A DNA stretch of 64,000 bases from Bacteroides timonensis (GTDB taxonomy: Bacteria > Bacteroidota > Bacteroidia > Bacteroidales > Bacteroidaceae). The stretch lies in NCBI RefSeq assembly GCF_000513195.1, contig NZ_CBVI010000063.1:1-64000 (forward strand), read 5' to 3'. The notes under the pieces were generated by a model. The model did no database searches. It was not told the DNA's origin and was given only the letters and a program-made list of their open reading frames with translations. Below are positions 8,101 to 15,144 of this stretch, piece by piece (the stretch's first letter is position 1; each line of letters begins with the position of its first letter). Position numbers and translations under genes: made by a program.

Positions 8101-9299
8101 TTCGCTACAAAATCCAAATTCCCTGTCTGTTCAAACGGCAAGGTACTGCGCATGATTGTCCCGTTGAATGTGGCCAACCAGACATACCCTTCATCATCGG
8201 ACACAATATCGCAGATTTCATTGATCTCCCCCTGCGAGAATCTCTCATAAAATTGCTTTCTAAGGTCGAGAACTATGACTCCTCCGCCATGCGTCCCGAA
8301 ATAAACCAATCCGCGAGAATCATAATAGACAGCAAGCATGCGGGATTCAAAATTATAAAGATAGGCAAGTTGATTGTTGATTTCAGTAGTTGTTTCCCCA
8401 CTCTTCTTATCTACAGAGAGCACTGTATACCCGTTCCATGTAGCCGCCATATATTCATCCCCCACAGCCGTAATAGCATATACATCGTTATGTGACAAGT
8501 CCGGTTTTTCTTTCGGACTATTGTTCGTAAAGGAATCTAAAGTATGGCTCTGTAAATGATAACGCAACACCCCTCCCCCAATCGTTGCCATCCACAAATA
8601 ATCTTTATCGCACACCAACGAAGAAATCTGATAGGAATCAGTCCGACTGGCATACAGCTTCACGGTTGTTTCCAACTTTCCCGACGGCACGTCAAATATA
8701 AGCAGGCTGCTTTTCTTGGTTATCAGGAAGAGTTTTTTCTTGTCCGGCGAGCTACAAATCTTAGTAATCACTTCCTGTTCATCCGTCAATGCGAACTCTT
8801 TCAAAACTTCCAAGGAGAACAGCCGTTCTTTATTCTTAGGATTCTTACTGAGAACCCGTTTCAACAGATGCAGTTTATTCTTTGAGATTGACCAATACGT
8901 CGAATCATTCAGGAGCACTAGCCCTTTTGTATTATAATACCGTTTATCCCTAAAATTACCAGTCTCTACAAAACATTCCCGATAACGGTCAAAACAGTGC
9001 AAATTACTGTTCGTTATAAAAAGAAGTAATCCGTCCGACGTGTCATACATATACTCAATAGTCATATTGTACTTGTCCGAAGTAAAGCTACGTATATTCT
9101 TCCCGTCATACCGACTTAACCCGTCTCCCGTTCCAAACCATATAAACCCGTCTTTATCCTTAAAGATGGAATAAACAGAATTACCGGCAAGACCGTTCTG
9201 CATATTCATCTTTTTATAGTTCTTTTCCAAAGATGCATGAAGCATGATAGGGAAAAGAAGAAATAGCATCAATAAGAATATTTGTTTTGCCTTGCTCAT
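5193..9299 (-). CDS. hybrid two-component system regulator (HTCS), PUL activator
   Basis: A 1368-residue one-protein two-component system. In order: signal peptide; periplasmic sensor of two beta-propellers (repeats such as DGFIWFGTGDGLSRYD and GYVWLGTNSGISRY) and a Y_Y_Y domain to about 775; a membrane segment at about 795-815; HisKA with phospho-acceptor His855 (VAHELRTPL); HATPase (DTGRGIPDE); receiver with Asp1165 (ISDIMMPIKDG); and an AraC-type HTH at the C-terminus (GFNDPNTFRKHF). Such proteins bind an oligosaccharide in the periplasm and activate the adjacent PUL. The longest frame starts at TTG 9326; ATG 9299 directly precedes the signal peptide and is chosen. It is divergent from the sulfatase-SusCD operon, its likely target. 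Confidence 0.95.
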   Translation of the reverse strand: MSKAKQIFLLMLFLLFPIMLHASLEKNYKKMNMQNGLAGNSVYSIFKDKDGFIWFGTGDGLSRYDGKNIRSFTSDKYNMTIEYMYDTSDGLLLFITNSNLHCFDRYRECFVETGNFRDKRYYNTKGLVLLNDSTYWSISKNKLHLLKRVLSKNPKNKERLFSLEVLKEFALTDEQEVITKICSSPDKKKLFLITKKSSLLIFDVPSGKLETTVKLYASRTDSYQISSLVCDKDYLWMATIGGGVLRYHLQSHTLDSFTNNSPKEKPDLSHNDVYAITAVGDEYMAATWNGYTVLSVDKKSGETTTEINNQLAYLYNFESRMLAVYYDSRGLVYFGTHGGGVIVLDLRKQFYERFSQGEINEICDIVSDDEGYVWLATFNGTIMRSTLPFEQTGNLDFVAKRMPVAEGKAALCAMKDEDGNLWFGNSDASITCYQSSSGKFVDYNLPPEYRKNNNLKYSTYVWQLFIDSKHRFWVGTRNGLLLFDRETTNFSPVLTVSDNLLEKCSIRAIAEGINGELWLGTPDGLYQLSVDTRTQKVEVKGDYEVKAGIGARYVRALLASGDGQLYVGYTDGLGVLSESGDSIQHFYTTHDGMCSNFVTCIAEDEKGYVWLGTNSGISRYSRHLDLFYNYYISGSNRSVLHIGKTLFFGNNYALTYFNPEAVETVPRIKKNLLLDLEVNNKLVAIGEKVNGQVLLEKGLPYTDKIVLAYANRDFSLSFSNLLYSEENQKYNYRLLPYQNEWVVCNGGEKASYTNLPAGNYVFEVKSVYADSSNNIVDMLAISIQPHWSQTIWFRLGVCMVLILITGYGIYRVRREQRRAKRELLLKHELHISHIECEKEKQIREERENFFTCVAHELRTPLTLVLSPLQELLHRKKKDDPDYKALSLMYENGNSLHRLVDDLLSVQKIEAGMMKLCLSEVNIVALLKEAADTFRQMAASRKIDFVIDLPNRSIPLWVDVEKVASAVRNLLSNAFKYTEAGGKITLSLVENTVDEKEYCRIVVSDTGRGIPDELQYRVFDSFVTGATAPSFSTKVGIGLHIVKNTMDMHHGTVDLQSELGKGSIFSLNFPKGKAHFADDNYEETVYELASDETNLEKGTSEPEQMTKEDKVTARYKATLLVVEDNFDIRQYIVSLFRSEYNVLEADDGEEGVKLATLHLPDLIISDIMMPIKDGFTCCKEIREQVETAHIPLLMLTAKAEDTDIIKGTQLGVDDYMMKPFNPLILKAKVENLILRRKHLKRIYTKSLMLKQTAQETEGDDFMQKVINIIEANLTNEHFNVQTLATQLNMSQPTLFRKIKERSELSISKVIRSVRMSKAASLITEHKYSILEISEMVGFNDPNTFRKHFTEQFGIPPSKYNEQNKRIVQR

Positions 9300-9363
9300 T
9301 GGATTTAGATTAGAATTTATGTACAAAGAAATAAAAATTAAGTCTAAAGCACTAGAAAAAGCT

Positions 9364-9416
9364 CAATTAATTGTAATTTGAATGAAATACTAGGTCTAAA
9401 TGAATAGAATACTCAT
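9364..9416 (+). repeat. 53-bp direct repeat, copy 1
   Basis: It matches 10197-10249 at 45 of 53 positions without gaps and in the same orientation. It lies 65 bases upstream of the HTCS start; the second copy lies just upstream of the sulfatase promoter. The pair may be binding sites for the HTCS (inference). Confidence 0.6.
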
Positions 9417-9420
9417 ATAT

Positions 9421-9476
9421 ACCGAAGACGGTGAGGGCACCCTCGTTCAAGCGGATTTGCAATCCGCTTGTTTTTT
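9421..9476 (+). terminator. three consecutive hairpins, REP-like, ending in a T-run
   Basis: Three adjacent stem-loops are visible: ACCG-AAGA-CGGT, GAGGG-CA-CCCTC, and a perfect 10-bp stem CAAGCGGATT (9448-9457) with AATCCGCTTG (9461-9470) around a TGC loop, followed by six Ts. The last one has the form of an intrinsic terminator, but no plus-strand gene ends nearby. The sequence resembles REP elements linked to REP-associated transposases in Bacteroidetes (from memory, unchecked). Confidence 0.5.
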
Positions 9477-9704
9477 ATTTGGAATGACGCTTAAGGAAAG
9501 AAGATAAACATAAAGAAAAGTTTTTTCTGCATTGTTACGACTTTTCTCTATATCACTTCTTATCCGGCAGTTATTCCCCTCCGTCAATTCCTTGCTTTGC
9601 CATGCATTTTCGTATTATTCTTAATGCTTCCTAAAGGCATCTTTATGGTCTCAGAACTAATCATTTAGATCTTCCTTATGGCAGGCAACTATCGTTTCCA
9701 GCAG
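9477..9704. other. intergenic DNA, nothing recognised
   Basis: AT-rich spacer between the REP-like hairpins and the first tandem array. No coding frame, RNA or promoter could be supported. Confidence 0.4.
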
Positions 9705-9799
9705 GAGAAACCGCCGTTCCCATTAAGAGAAACCAGCGTTCCCATTAAGGGAAACGCGAGTTCCCATAAGGGGAAACTGCCGTTCCCTGCAGCGGAAAC
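9705..9799. repeat. 22-bp tandem array 1 (about 4.4 units)
   Basis: The AAAC of each unit starts at 9708, 9730, 9752, 9774 and 9796, an exact 22-bp period. The unit is roughly GAAACYGCCGTTCCCATTAA plus two bases. Several units pair internally (GGGAAAC with GTTCCC), so each could form a small hairpin. There are no unique spacers, so this is not CRISPR. Confidence 0.8.
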
Positions 9800-9833
9800 G
9801 GATCTAAATATAGGAGGGTTGCGGCTGAAAAAA

Positions 9834-9910
9834 GGGCTACACCATTTGCCCGAAAGGGTGTAACCATGTGCCCCAAATGGTGTAGCCATGTGCTTGAAAG
9901 GGTGTAGCCC
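9834..9910. repeat. 22-bp tandem array 2 (3.5 units)
   Basis: Units start at 9834, 9856, 9878 and 9900, again an exact 22-bp period, with consensus GGGTGTARCCATGTGCCC plus GAAA. The array begins with GGGCTACACC and ends with its exact reverse complement GGTGTAGCCC. Its sequence is unrelated to array 1 although the period is the same. Confidence 0.8.
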
Positions 9911-10196
9911 TACCGGATAAAAGGTTATTTTGCCCGAAATATGAGCGTAAGTTTCCTCTGAAAAAGGTTTTATCCGCTACTTTCCGGTATATCCCGTTCG
10001 TTTTCGAAAAGTCTATTTGACTGAGAATTCACCTTAAACAGACTTTTTGAATCTTTTATAAGAATATTACCATGCAATATCCTTCTCTTTTTCCACATAC
10101 GCTTTCTATTTGCATTTTCCCAATAAGGATTCCTTGCGTTCTTTTTCATCAAGCACATACGGACGAGCAATCTGCACCTAAAGAAGAAAAAGGTGC
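9911..10196. other. intergenic DNA, nothing recognised
   Basis: A minus-strand frame of 79 codons exists here but it starts with TTG, has no signal, domain or ribosome-binding context, and is Lys/Arg/Asn-rich without pattern. It is not called as a gene. Confidence 0.4.
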
Positions 10197-10249
10197 CAAT
10201 TAATCGCAATTTGAATGAGACACTAGGTATAAATGAATGAAATGCTCAT
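10197..10249 (+). promoter_or_regulatory. 53-bp direct repeat, copy 2; candidate PUL operator
   Basis: It matches 9364-9416 (45/53). It ends 22 bases before the -7 element of the sulfatase operon, where an activator such as the neighbouring HTCS would bind. Confidence 0.5.
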
Positions 10250-10271
10250 GTTCTGAATCCCATTCTCTCTC

Positions 10272-10279
10272 TAATTTTG
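10272..10279 (+). promoter_or_regulatory. -7 promoter element of the sulfatase-SusCD operon
   Basis: TAATTTTG fits TAnnTTTG and lies 62 bases before the sulfatase ATG. A good -33 element is missing, as expected for a promoter that depends on an activator. Confidence 0.5.
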
Positions 10280-10341
10280 TAACGATTGCCAGAGCAATGT
10301 ACAACAAACCTGAAGATAAAAGAATAAATTAAAAGCATATT

Positions 10342-11799
10342 ATGAAAAAACATGTAAGGAACACCTTTTTACTATTGCCGATAGCGGCTAGTCTCCCTAT
10401 TCAGGCACAAGAAAAAAATGAATCCCCCAATCTCGTATTTATTATGGCAGACCAATGGAGAGGTGACGCTTTAGGTTGCATCGGTAAGGAACCTGTACAA
10501 ACTCCCCATTTAGACCGACTCGCATCCGAAGGAGTACTTTTCACCAACGCCATCAGTTGCTACCCCGTTTCGTCACCGGCGCGGGGAATCTTGATGACAG
10601 GCATGTATCCCATGAACAATAAGGTAATAGGGAACTGCAACTCGGAGACTGCCCCCTACGGAGTAGAACTGCCGGAAACAGCCCGTTGTTGGAGCGACGT
10701 GCTGAAAGATAAAGACTACCGCACAGGGTACATCGGTAAGTGGCATCTCGACTCCCCGCAGCAACCATTTGTAGACACCTACAACAATCGTGGGAAAGTG
10801 GCATGGAATGAGTGGTGTCCGCCCGAACGCCGTCACGGTTTCGACTTTTGGGTAGCTTACGGCACTTACGACAACCATCTCAATCCGATGTATTGGGAAG
10901 CGTCTGCTCCGCGTGACGGTTTCTTCTATCCGAAGAAATGGGGACCGGAGTATGAAGTAGACCGTGCCATCGAATTTCTGTCCAAGCAGGAAGAGAGCAA
11001 ATCCCCCTTCGCATTGGTCATATCCATGAATCCCCCGCATACCGGTTATGACTTGGTACCTGATAAATATAAAGAGATGTATAAGGATCTCGATGTAGAA
11101 AGCTTGTGCAAAAACCGTCCGGATATTCCGGCTAAAGGGACGGAAATGGGTGACTATTTCCGCAATAATATCTGCGATTATTATGCCTGCATGACTGGAG
11201 TGGATGAGAATGTAGGACGCCTTATTGATGAACTGAAACGTCTGAACCTATTCGACAATACCATCGTAGTTTTTACATCCGATCATGGAATATGTATGGG
11301 AGCGCATCAGTCTGCAGGAAAAGATATTTATTACGAAGAATCCATGAAGATTCCCATGATCATTTCTTGGCCCCGACAAATCAAGCCACGTGTAGATAAG
11401 CACACGATGATTGCTTTCGGAGATATGTATTCCACCTTATTATCTATGATGGGATTCTTCAAGGAGATTCCACAGGAGGTACAGACTTTCAATTTTGCTA
11501 ATTCTATCCTTTCGGGAAAAACGGATAAAAAGACCGTGCAGCCTTATTATCATGTGCAACCAAGTAATCCGTCTACCGGTTATCGTGGCCTGCGTACATC
11601 AAGATATACCTTTGTCGTACGCGCAAAAGACGGAATAATCGATCAGACAGTACTGTTCGACCGGAACAAAGATCCGTATGAAATGAACAACATAGCAGCA
11701 GAGCAACCGAAACTAGTCCGTTCTTTGCACAAGCAACTCAAAGAGTGGCTGACACAAACGAACGATCCGTTTGCCGCTTACCTTTCGAATGAACCATAA
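10342..11799 (+). CDS. S1-family sulfatase, Ser-type, secreted
   Basis: A 485-residue sulfatase with a signal peptide ending near IQAQ. The catalytic signature is S77-S-P-A-R81 followed by GILMTG. The residue converted to formylglycine is therefore Ser77, which requires an anaerobic sulfatase-maturating radical-SAM enzyme encoded elsewhere. Metal and substrate motifs are ADQWRGD near the N-terminus, GKWHLD, and TSDHGICMGAH. It should remove sulfate esters from a host or dietary glycan in the periplasm. It is the first gene after the operon promoter and faces the HTCS. A strong hairpin separates it from SusC. The S1 subfamily, and so the position of the sulfate removed, cannot be assigned by eye. 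Confidence 0.93.
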   Translation: MKKHVRNTFLLLPIAASLPIQAQEKNESPNLVFIMADQWRGDALGCIGKEPVQTPHLDRLASEGVLFTNAISCYPVSSPARGILMTGMYPMNNKVIGNCNSETAPYGVELPETARCWSDVLKDKDYRTGYIGKWHLDSPQQPFVDTYNNRGKVAWNEWCPPERRHGFDFWVAYGTYDNHLNPMYWEASAPRDGFFYPKKWGPEYEVDRAIEFLSKQEESKSPFALVISMNPPHTGYDLVPDKYKEMYKDLDVESLCKNRPDIPAKGTEMGDYFRNNICDYYACMTGVDENVGRLIDELKRLNLFDNTIVVFTSDHGICMGAHQSAGKDIYYEESMKIPMIISWPRQIKPRVDKHTMIAFGDMYSTLLSMMGFFKEIPQEVQTFNFANSILSGKTDKKTVQPYYHVQPSNPSTGYRGLRTSRYTFVVRAKDGIIDQTVLFDRNKDPYEMNNIAAEQPKLVRSLHKQLKEWLTQTNDPFAAYLSNEP

Positions 11800-11866
11800 A
11801 ACGATTCGATACAGTCATGAGCCGACAGTTTTCAATAATTATATAAATATTTCTCACTTAACACAC

Positions 11867-11902
11867 TCGGGCAGATAGTCCCCATCTATGCTATCTGCCC
11901 GA
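11867..11902 (+). other. 12-bp perfect stem-loop between sulfatase and SusC
   Basis: TCGGGCAGATAG (11867-11878) pairs perfectly with CTATCTGCCCGA (11891-11902) around a 12-base loop. It is followed by six As and, nine bases later, by a CTTTTT run, so it is not a classical terminator. It may stabilise mRNA ends or attenuate transcription between the sulfatase and the transport genes. Confidence 0.6.
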
Positions 11903-11951
11903 AAAAAGAACCTTTTTACTAAAACTATATTAATTCACAAAAAACAATTAC

Positions 11952-14900
11952 ATGAAAAGAAAAAGCAAAATTCGAGCAGGATGGCTTAGCTTCTTTGTAT
12001 TGTCATTTATCTTTATTTTTTGTAATTCTATGTCGGCAATCGCACAGAATGGTATAAAAATCACAGGTAAAGTATTTGACAATACACAGTTGGAAGTCAT
12101 CGGTGCAAACGTGCTGGTCAAAGGCACTTCGACCGGTAGCATCACCAATGTTAATGGCGAATACACAATTACAGTGCCTGACGAAAAAGCCGTACTGGTG
12201 TTCTCTTTTATCGGATATCAGAAACAGGAAGTTGTCGTAGGCAAGAACCGGGTAATCAACGTAACGTTGGAAGACGATTCCCAGTCATTGGATGAGGTAG
12301 TCGTGGTTGCATACGGCACGCAATCCAAAGCCACGCTGACAGGAGCCTTGTCCAGCATTGACACAAAAGAGCTGATAAAGGCTCCTGTAGCAAGTATCAG
12401 TAATGTTTTGGCAGGTGCTATGCCGGGTGTATCTACCGTGCAGACCAGTGGTCAGCCGGGAGCGGATGCAGCCGCTATTTATGTACGTGGCAGCGGTTCT
12501 TTAACCGGAAGCGCTTCCTCGCCTCTTGTACTGGTAGATGGCGTAGAACGTGACTTTTCACAGATTGATCCGAATGAGATTGAAAGTCTGTCCATCTTGA
12601 AAGATGCCTCTGCCACAGCAGTATTCGGAGTGCGTGGAGCTAACGGCGTAGTTCTGGTTACCACACGCCGCGGAAAAAGTGGCAAACCGTCTATCAATGT
12701 AAGTACCATTACCGGTGTGCAGCAACCATTGTCCTACGTTGAACAGACAGGAAGTTATGAATTTGCCCGTTATTGGAATATGAAACAGCAAAATGACCAG
12801 GTAACAGACCGGAAAACGTATTTTACGCGAGAGGCAATAGAGGCCTACCGCACAGGTTCAGACCCGATCATGTACCCTAATACCAAATGGGGAGATTACA
12901 TGTATAACGATTTCTTCATACAGTCCAAGAACAATATCAATATATCCGGAGGTAATGACGTGGTCAAATACTTCGTGTCTTTAAGTTATCTTTATCAGAA
13001 TGGTATTTTGAAACAGTTCAATGCACTACCTTATGATAACAATTTCAAGTACAACCGTTATAACTATCGTGCCAACTTGGACTTCAAACTGACCAAGACT
13101 ACCACTATGAAGCTGAATATCGGCGGTAACGTGGGACAGAAACAGGAACCGAGAGCTTCCAGTGACAATCCGTGGGTGTACACCCAGATATGGGCGCTGC
13201 CTTTCTCCGGTCCCGGCATAGTCAGCGGGGTACGCACGCAAGTGCCGGGAGCATTGACACCGGTGGGAGTAAACCGTGACGGATTAAGTATTTACTGGGG
13301 ACAAGGATATAACCAAGAATACCAGACCACCCTGAATACGGATGTGGACATCACACAGAAGCTGGATATGCTGACTAAAGGACTCTCTGTCTCAGTGAAA
13401 GGTTCTTATGACAACCTGTTCAAACTGAATAAATACCGCGTCGGAGGAACAGTGGAATCTCAAACGGCATATTACAAATCATTCAAGGATGATTCTACCA
13501 AACCGCAGACAGATCCGGATTATGACAAAACAATCATCTACGTACCGAGTGGGAGTGTTTCCCCGCTTGTTTACTCTGAAGCTTATAACAGAGACCGCAA
13601 CTGGTATATCGAAGGTAGAATCAATTATGACCGGACATTCAACAATGACCACAAAGTCACCGCTCTGTTTCTTTATAACCAGTCGCGCAATTATTATCCG
13701 AAAAAATCAGATGGGACAAATGCTGCCTATCAATATATGCCGCGGGGATATGTGGGTTTTGTAGGACGTGTTACCTACGGATACAAATCCAAATACCTGA
13801 TAGATGTCAATGCCGGATATAACGGTTCCGAGAACTTTGCTCCCGGTAAAAACCGATACGGTTTATTCCCGTCAGCTTCCATCGGATGGGTAATGTCGGA
13901 AGAAGCTTTTATGAAAAAGCTAAGTATGATTGATTACTTGAAATGGAGAGTTTCCTGGGGACGCGTAGGTAGCGACACCGGAACAAGCACCCGTTTCATG
14001 TATATGCCGGGAGTCTGGACACAAAGCAACGGTTACAGTTTCGGAGTATCCAACCCGACCAACAGTCAGACATACTTGCTCGGAACTTCGGGTAATATGG
14101 ATGTTACCTGGGAGACAGCCGACAAGCAGAACTATGGTATCGACCTGAAAATGCTTCAAAACAAGTTGTCGTTCAGTTTCGACTACTTTGTGGAGAAACG
14201 TACAGGCATCCTGATCTCACCGAATTCTACTCCTTCCATTATCGCTACCGGACTCCCGAATCTGAATCTGGGTAAAGTGGACAACAAAGGATATGAGATT
14301 TCGTTGGGATGGGATCAGACATTAGGAAACGGACTCCGTTATTACGCGAATGCCAATATGTCTTTCGCCCGCAACAAGATTATATATATGGACGAAGTGC
14401 CTAACGAGTATGATTATATGAACCAGACCGGAGGCTCTACCGAACGCCCGACCAATGTATATCAATTTGTCAGACTGTATCAATACAGTGATTTCACTAA
14501 AAACAGCAATGGCGACTTGGTGCTTAATCCTTCACTTCCGAAACCGTCCGTCACCGTTTATCCCGGAGATGCCATGTATGCAGACTTGAATGGCGACAAC
14601 ACGGTGGATGGCAGTGACCGGAAGGTAACCGGCTATCCGGAACGTCCGGAATACACATTCGGATTCAATGCCGGACTCGACTACAAAGGATTCAACTTCA
14701 GTATGCAATGGAGCGGAGCGGCACACGTGAACAAGATGCTTCAGATTGAATACCGGATTCCTTTCACCAATGCGGGCAAACGTGGTTTGCTAGACTACTT
14801 CTATAAGAAAGGATGGACGGAAGAAAACCAGTTAGGAGCGGAATATCCCCGTGCGGCAGAGACTTCCGAAACTTGGAACTCGGAGAACTCTACGCTTTGG

Positions 14901-15131
14901 CTGAAAGATGCTTCTTATATCCGCTTAAAGACATTAACTATCGGGTACACCTTTACCAAGAAGCGTTTCTTAAAGGCTATCGGTGCAAGTTCTCTCGGTC
15001 TCTCACTTAATGGATATAACTTATTAACGTTCTCTCCTCTCGATATTCTCGACCCGGAAAGTTTGGGAAACAATATCGGTGCATACCCGCTTGTCAAAGT
15101 GTATAGCGTAGGAGTCAATCTTAATTTCTAA
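11952..15131 (+). CDS. SusC-like TonB-dependent outer-membrane transporter 1
   Basis: A 1059-residue SusC-family protein. In order: signal peptide ending near AIAQ; carboxypeptidase-D-like N-terminal domain (ITGKVFDNTQLEVIGANVLV); TonB box (LDEVVVVAYGTQ); plug domain (LVLVDGVERDFSQIDPNEIE and ANGVVLVTTRRGKSG); and a 22-strand-type beta-barrel ending in VNLNF with a C-terminal Phe. It imports oligosaccharides in complex with the SusD-like lipid-anchored lid encoded 13 bases downstream, driven by TonB/ExbBD. It is the full-length member of the two SusC proteins in this operon. Confidence 0.96.
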   Translation: MKRKSKIRAGWLSFFVLSFIFIFCNSMSAIAQNGIKITGKVFDNTQLEVIGANVLVKGTSTGSITNVNGEYTITVPDEKAVLVFSFIGYQKQEVVVGKNRVINVTLEDDSQSLDEVVVVAYGTQSKATLTGALSSIDTKELIKAPVASISNVLAGAMPGVSTVQTSGQPGADAAAIYVRGSGSLTGSASSPLVLVDGVERDFSQIDPNEIESLSILKDASATAVFGVRGANGVVLVTTRRGKSGKPSINVSTITGVQQPLSYVEQTGSYEFARYWNMKQQNDQVTDRKTYFTREAIEAYRTGSDPIMYPNTKWGDYMYNDFFIQSKNNINISGGNDVVKYFVSLSYLYQNGILKQFNALPYDNNFKYNRYNYRANLDFKLTKTTTMKLNIGGNVGQKQEPRASSDNPWVYTQIWALPFSGPGIVSGVRTQVPGALTPVGVNRDGLSIYWGQGYNQEYQTTLNTDVDITQKLDMLTKGLSVSVKGSYDNLFKLNKYRVGGTVESQTAYYKSFKDDSTKPQTDPDYDKTIIYVPSGSVSPLVYSEAYNRDRNWYIEGRINYDRTFNNDHKVTALFLYNQSRNYYPKKSDGTNAAYQYMPRGYVGFVGRVTYGYKSKYLIDVNAGYNGSENFAPGKNRYGLFPSASIGWVMSEEAFMKKLSMIDYLKWRVSWGRVGSDTGTSTRFMYMPGVWTQSNGYSFGVSNPTNSQTYLLGTSGNMDVTWETADKQNYGIDLKMLQNKLSFSFDYFVEKRTGILISPNSTPSIIATGLPNLNLGKVDNKGYEISLGWDQTLGNGLRYYANANMSFARNKIIYMDEVPNEYDYMNQTGGSTERPTNVYQFVRLYQYSDFTKNSNGDLVLNPSLPKPSVTVYPGDAMYADLNGDNTVDGSDRKVTGYPERPEYTFGFNAGLDYKGFNFSMQWSGAAHVNKMLQIEYRIPFTNAGKRGLLDYFYKKGWTEENQLGAEYPRAAETSETWNSENSTLWLKDASYIRLKTLTIGYTFTKKRFLKAIGASSLGLSLNGYNLLTFSPLDILDPESLGNNIGAYPLVKVYSVGVNLNF

Positions 15132-15144
15132 TGATTAAAATAAA

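Noticed and set aside
9705-9910. Periodic repeats resembling a CRISPR array
   Set aside because: The units follow each other without unique spacers, the period is only 22 bp, and no cas genes are present.
9970-10209. 79-codon minus-strand frame in the HTCS-sulfatase gap
   Set aside because: It starts with TTG, overlaps the 53-bp repeat and has no domain, signal or conserved pattern.
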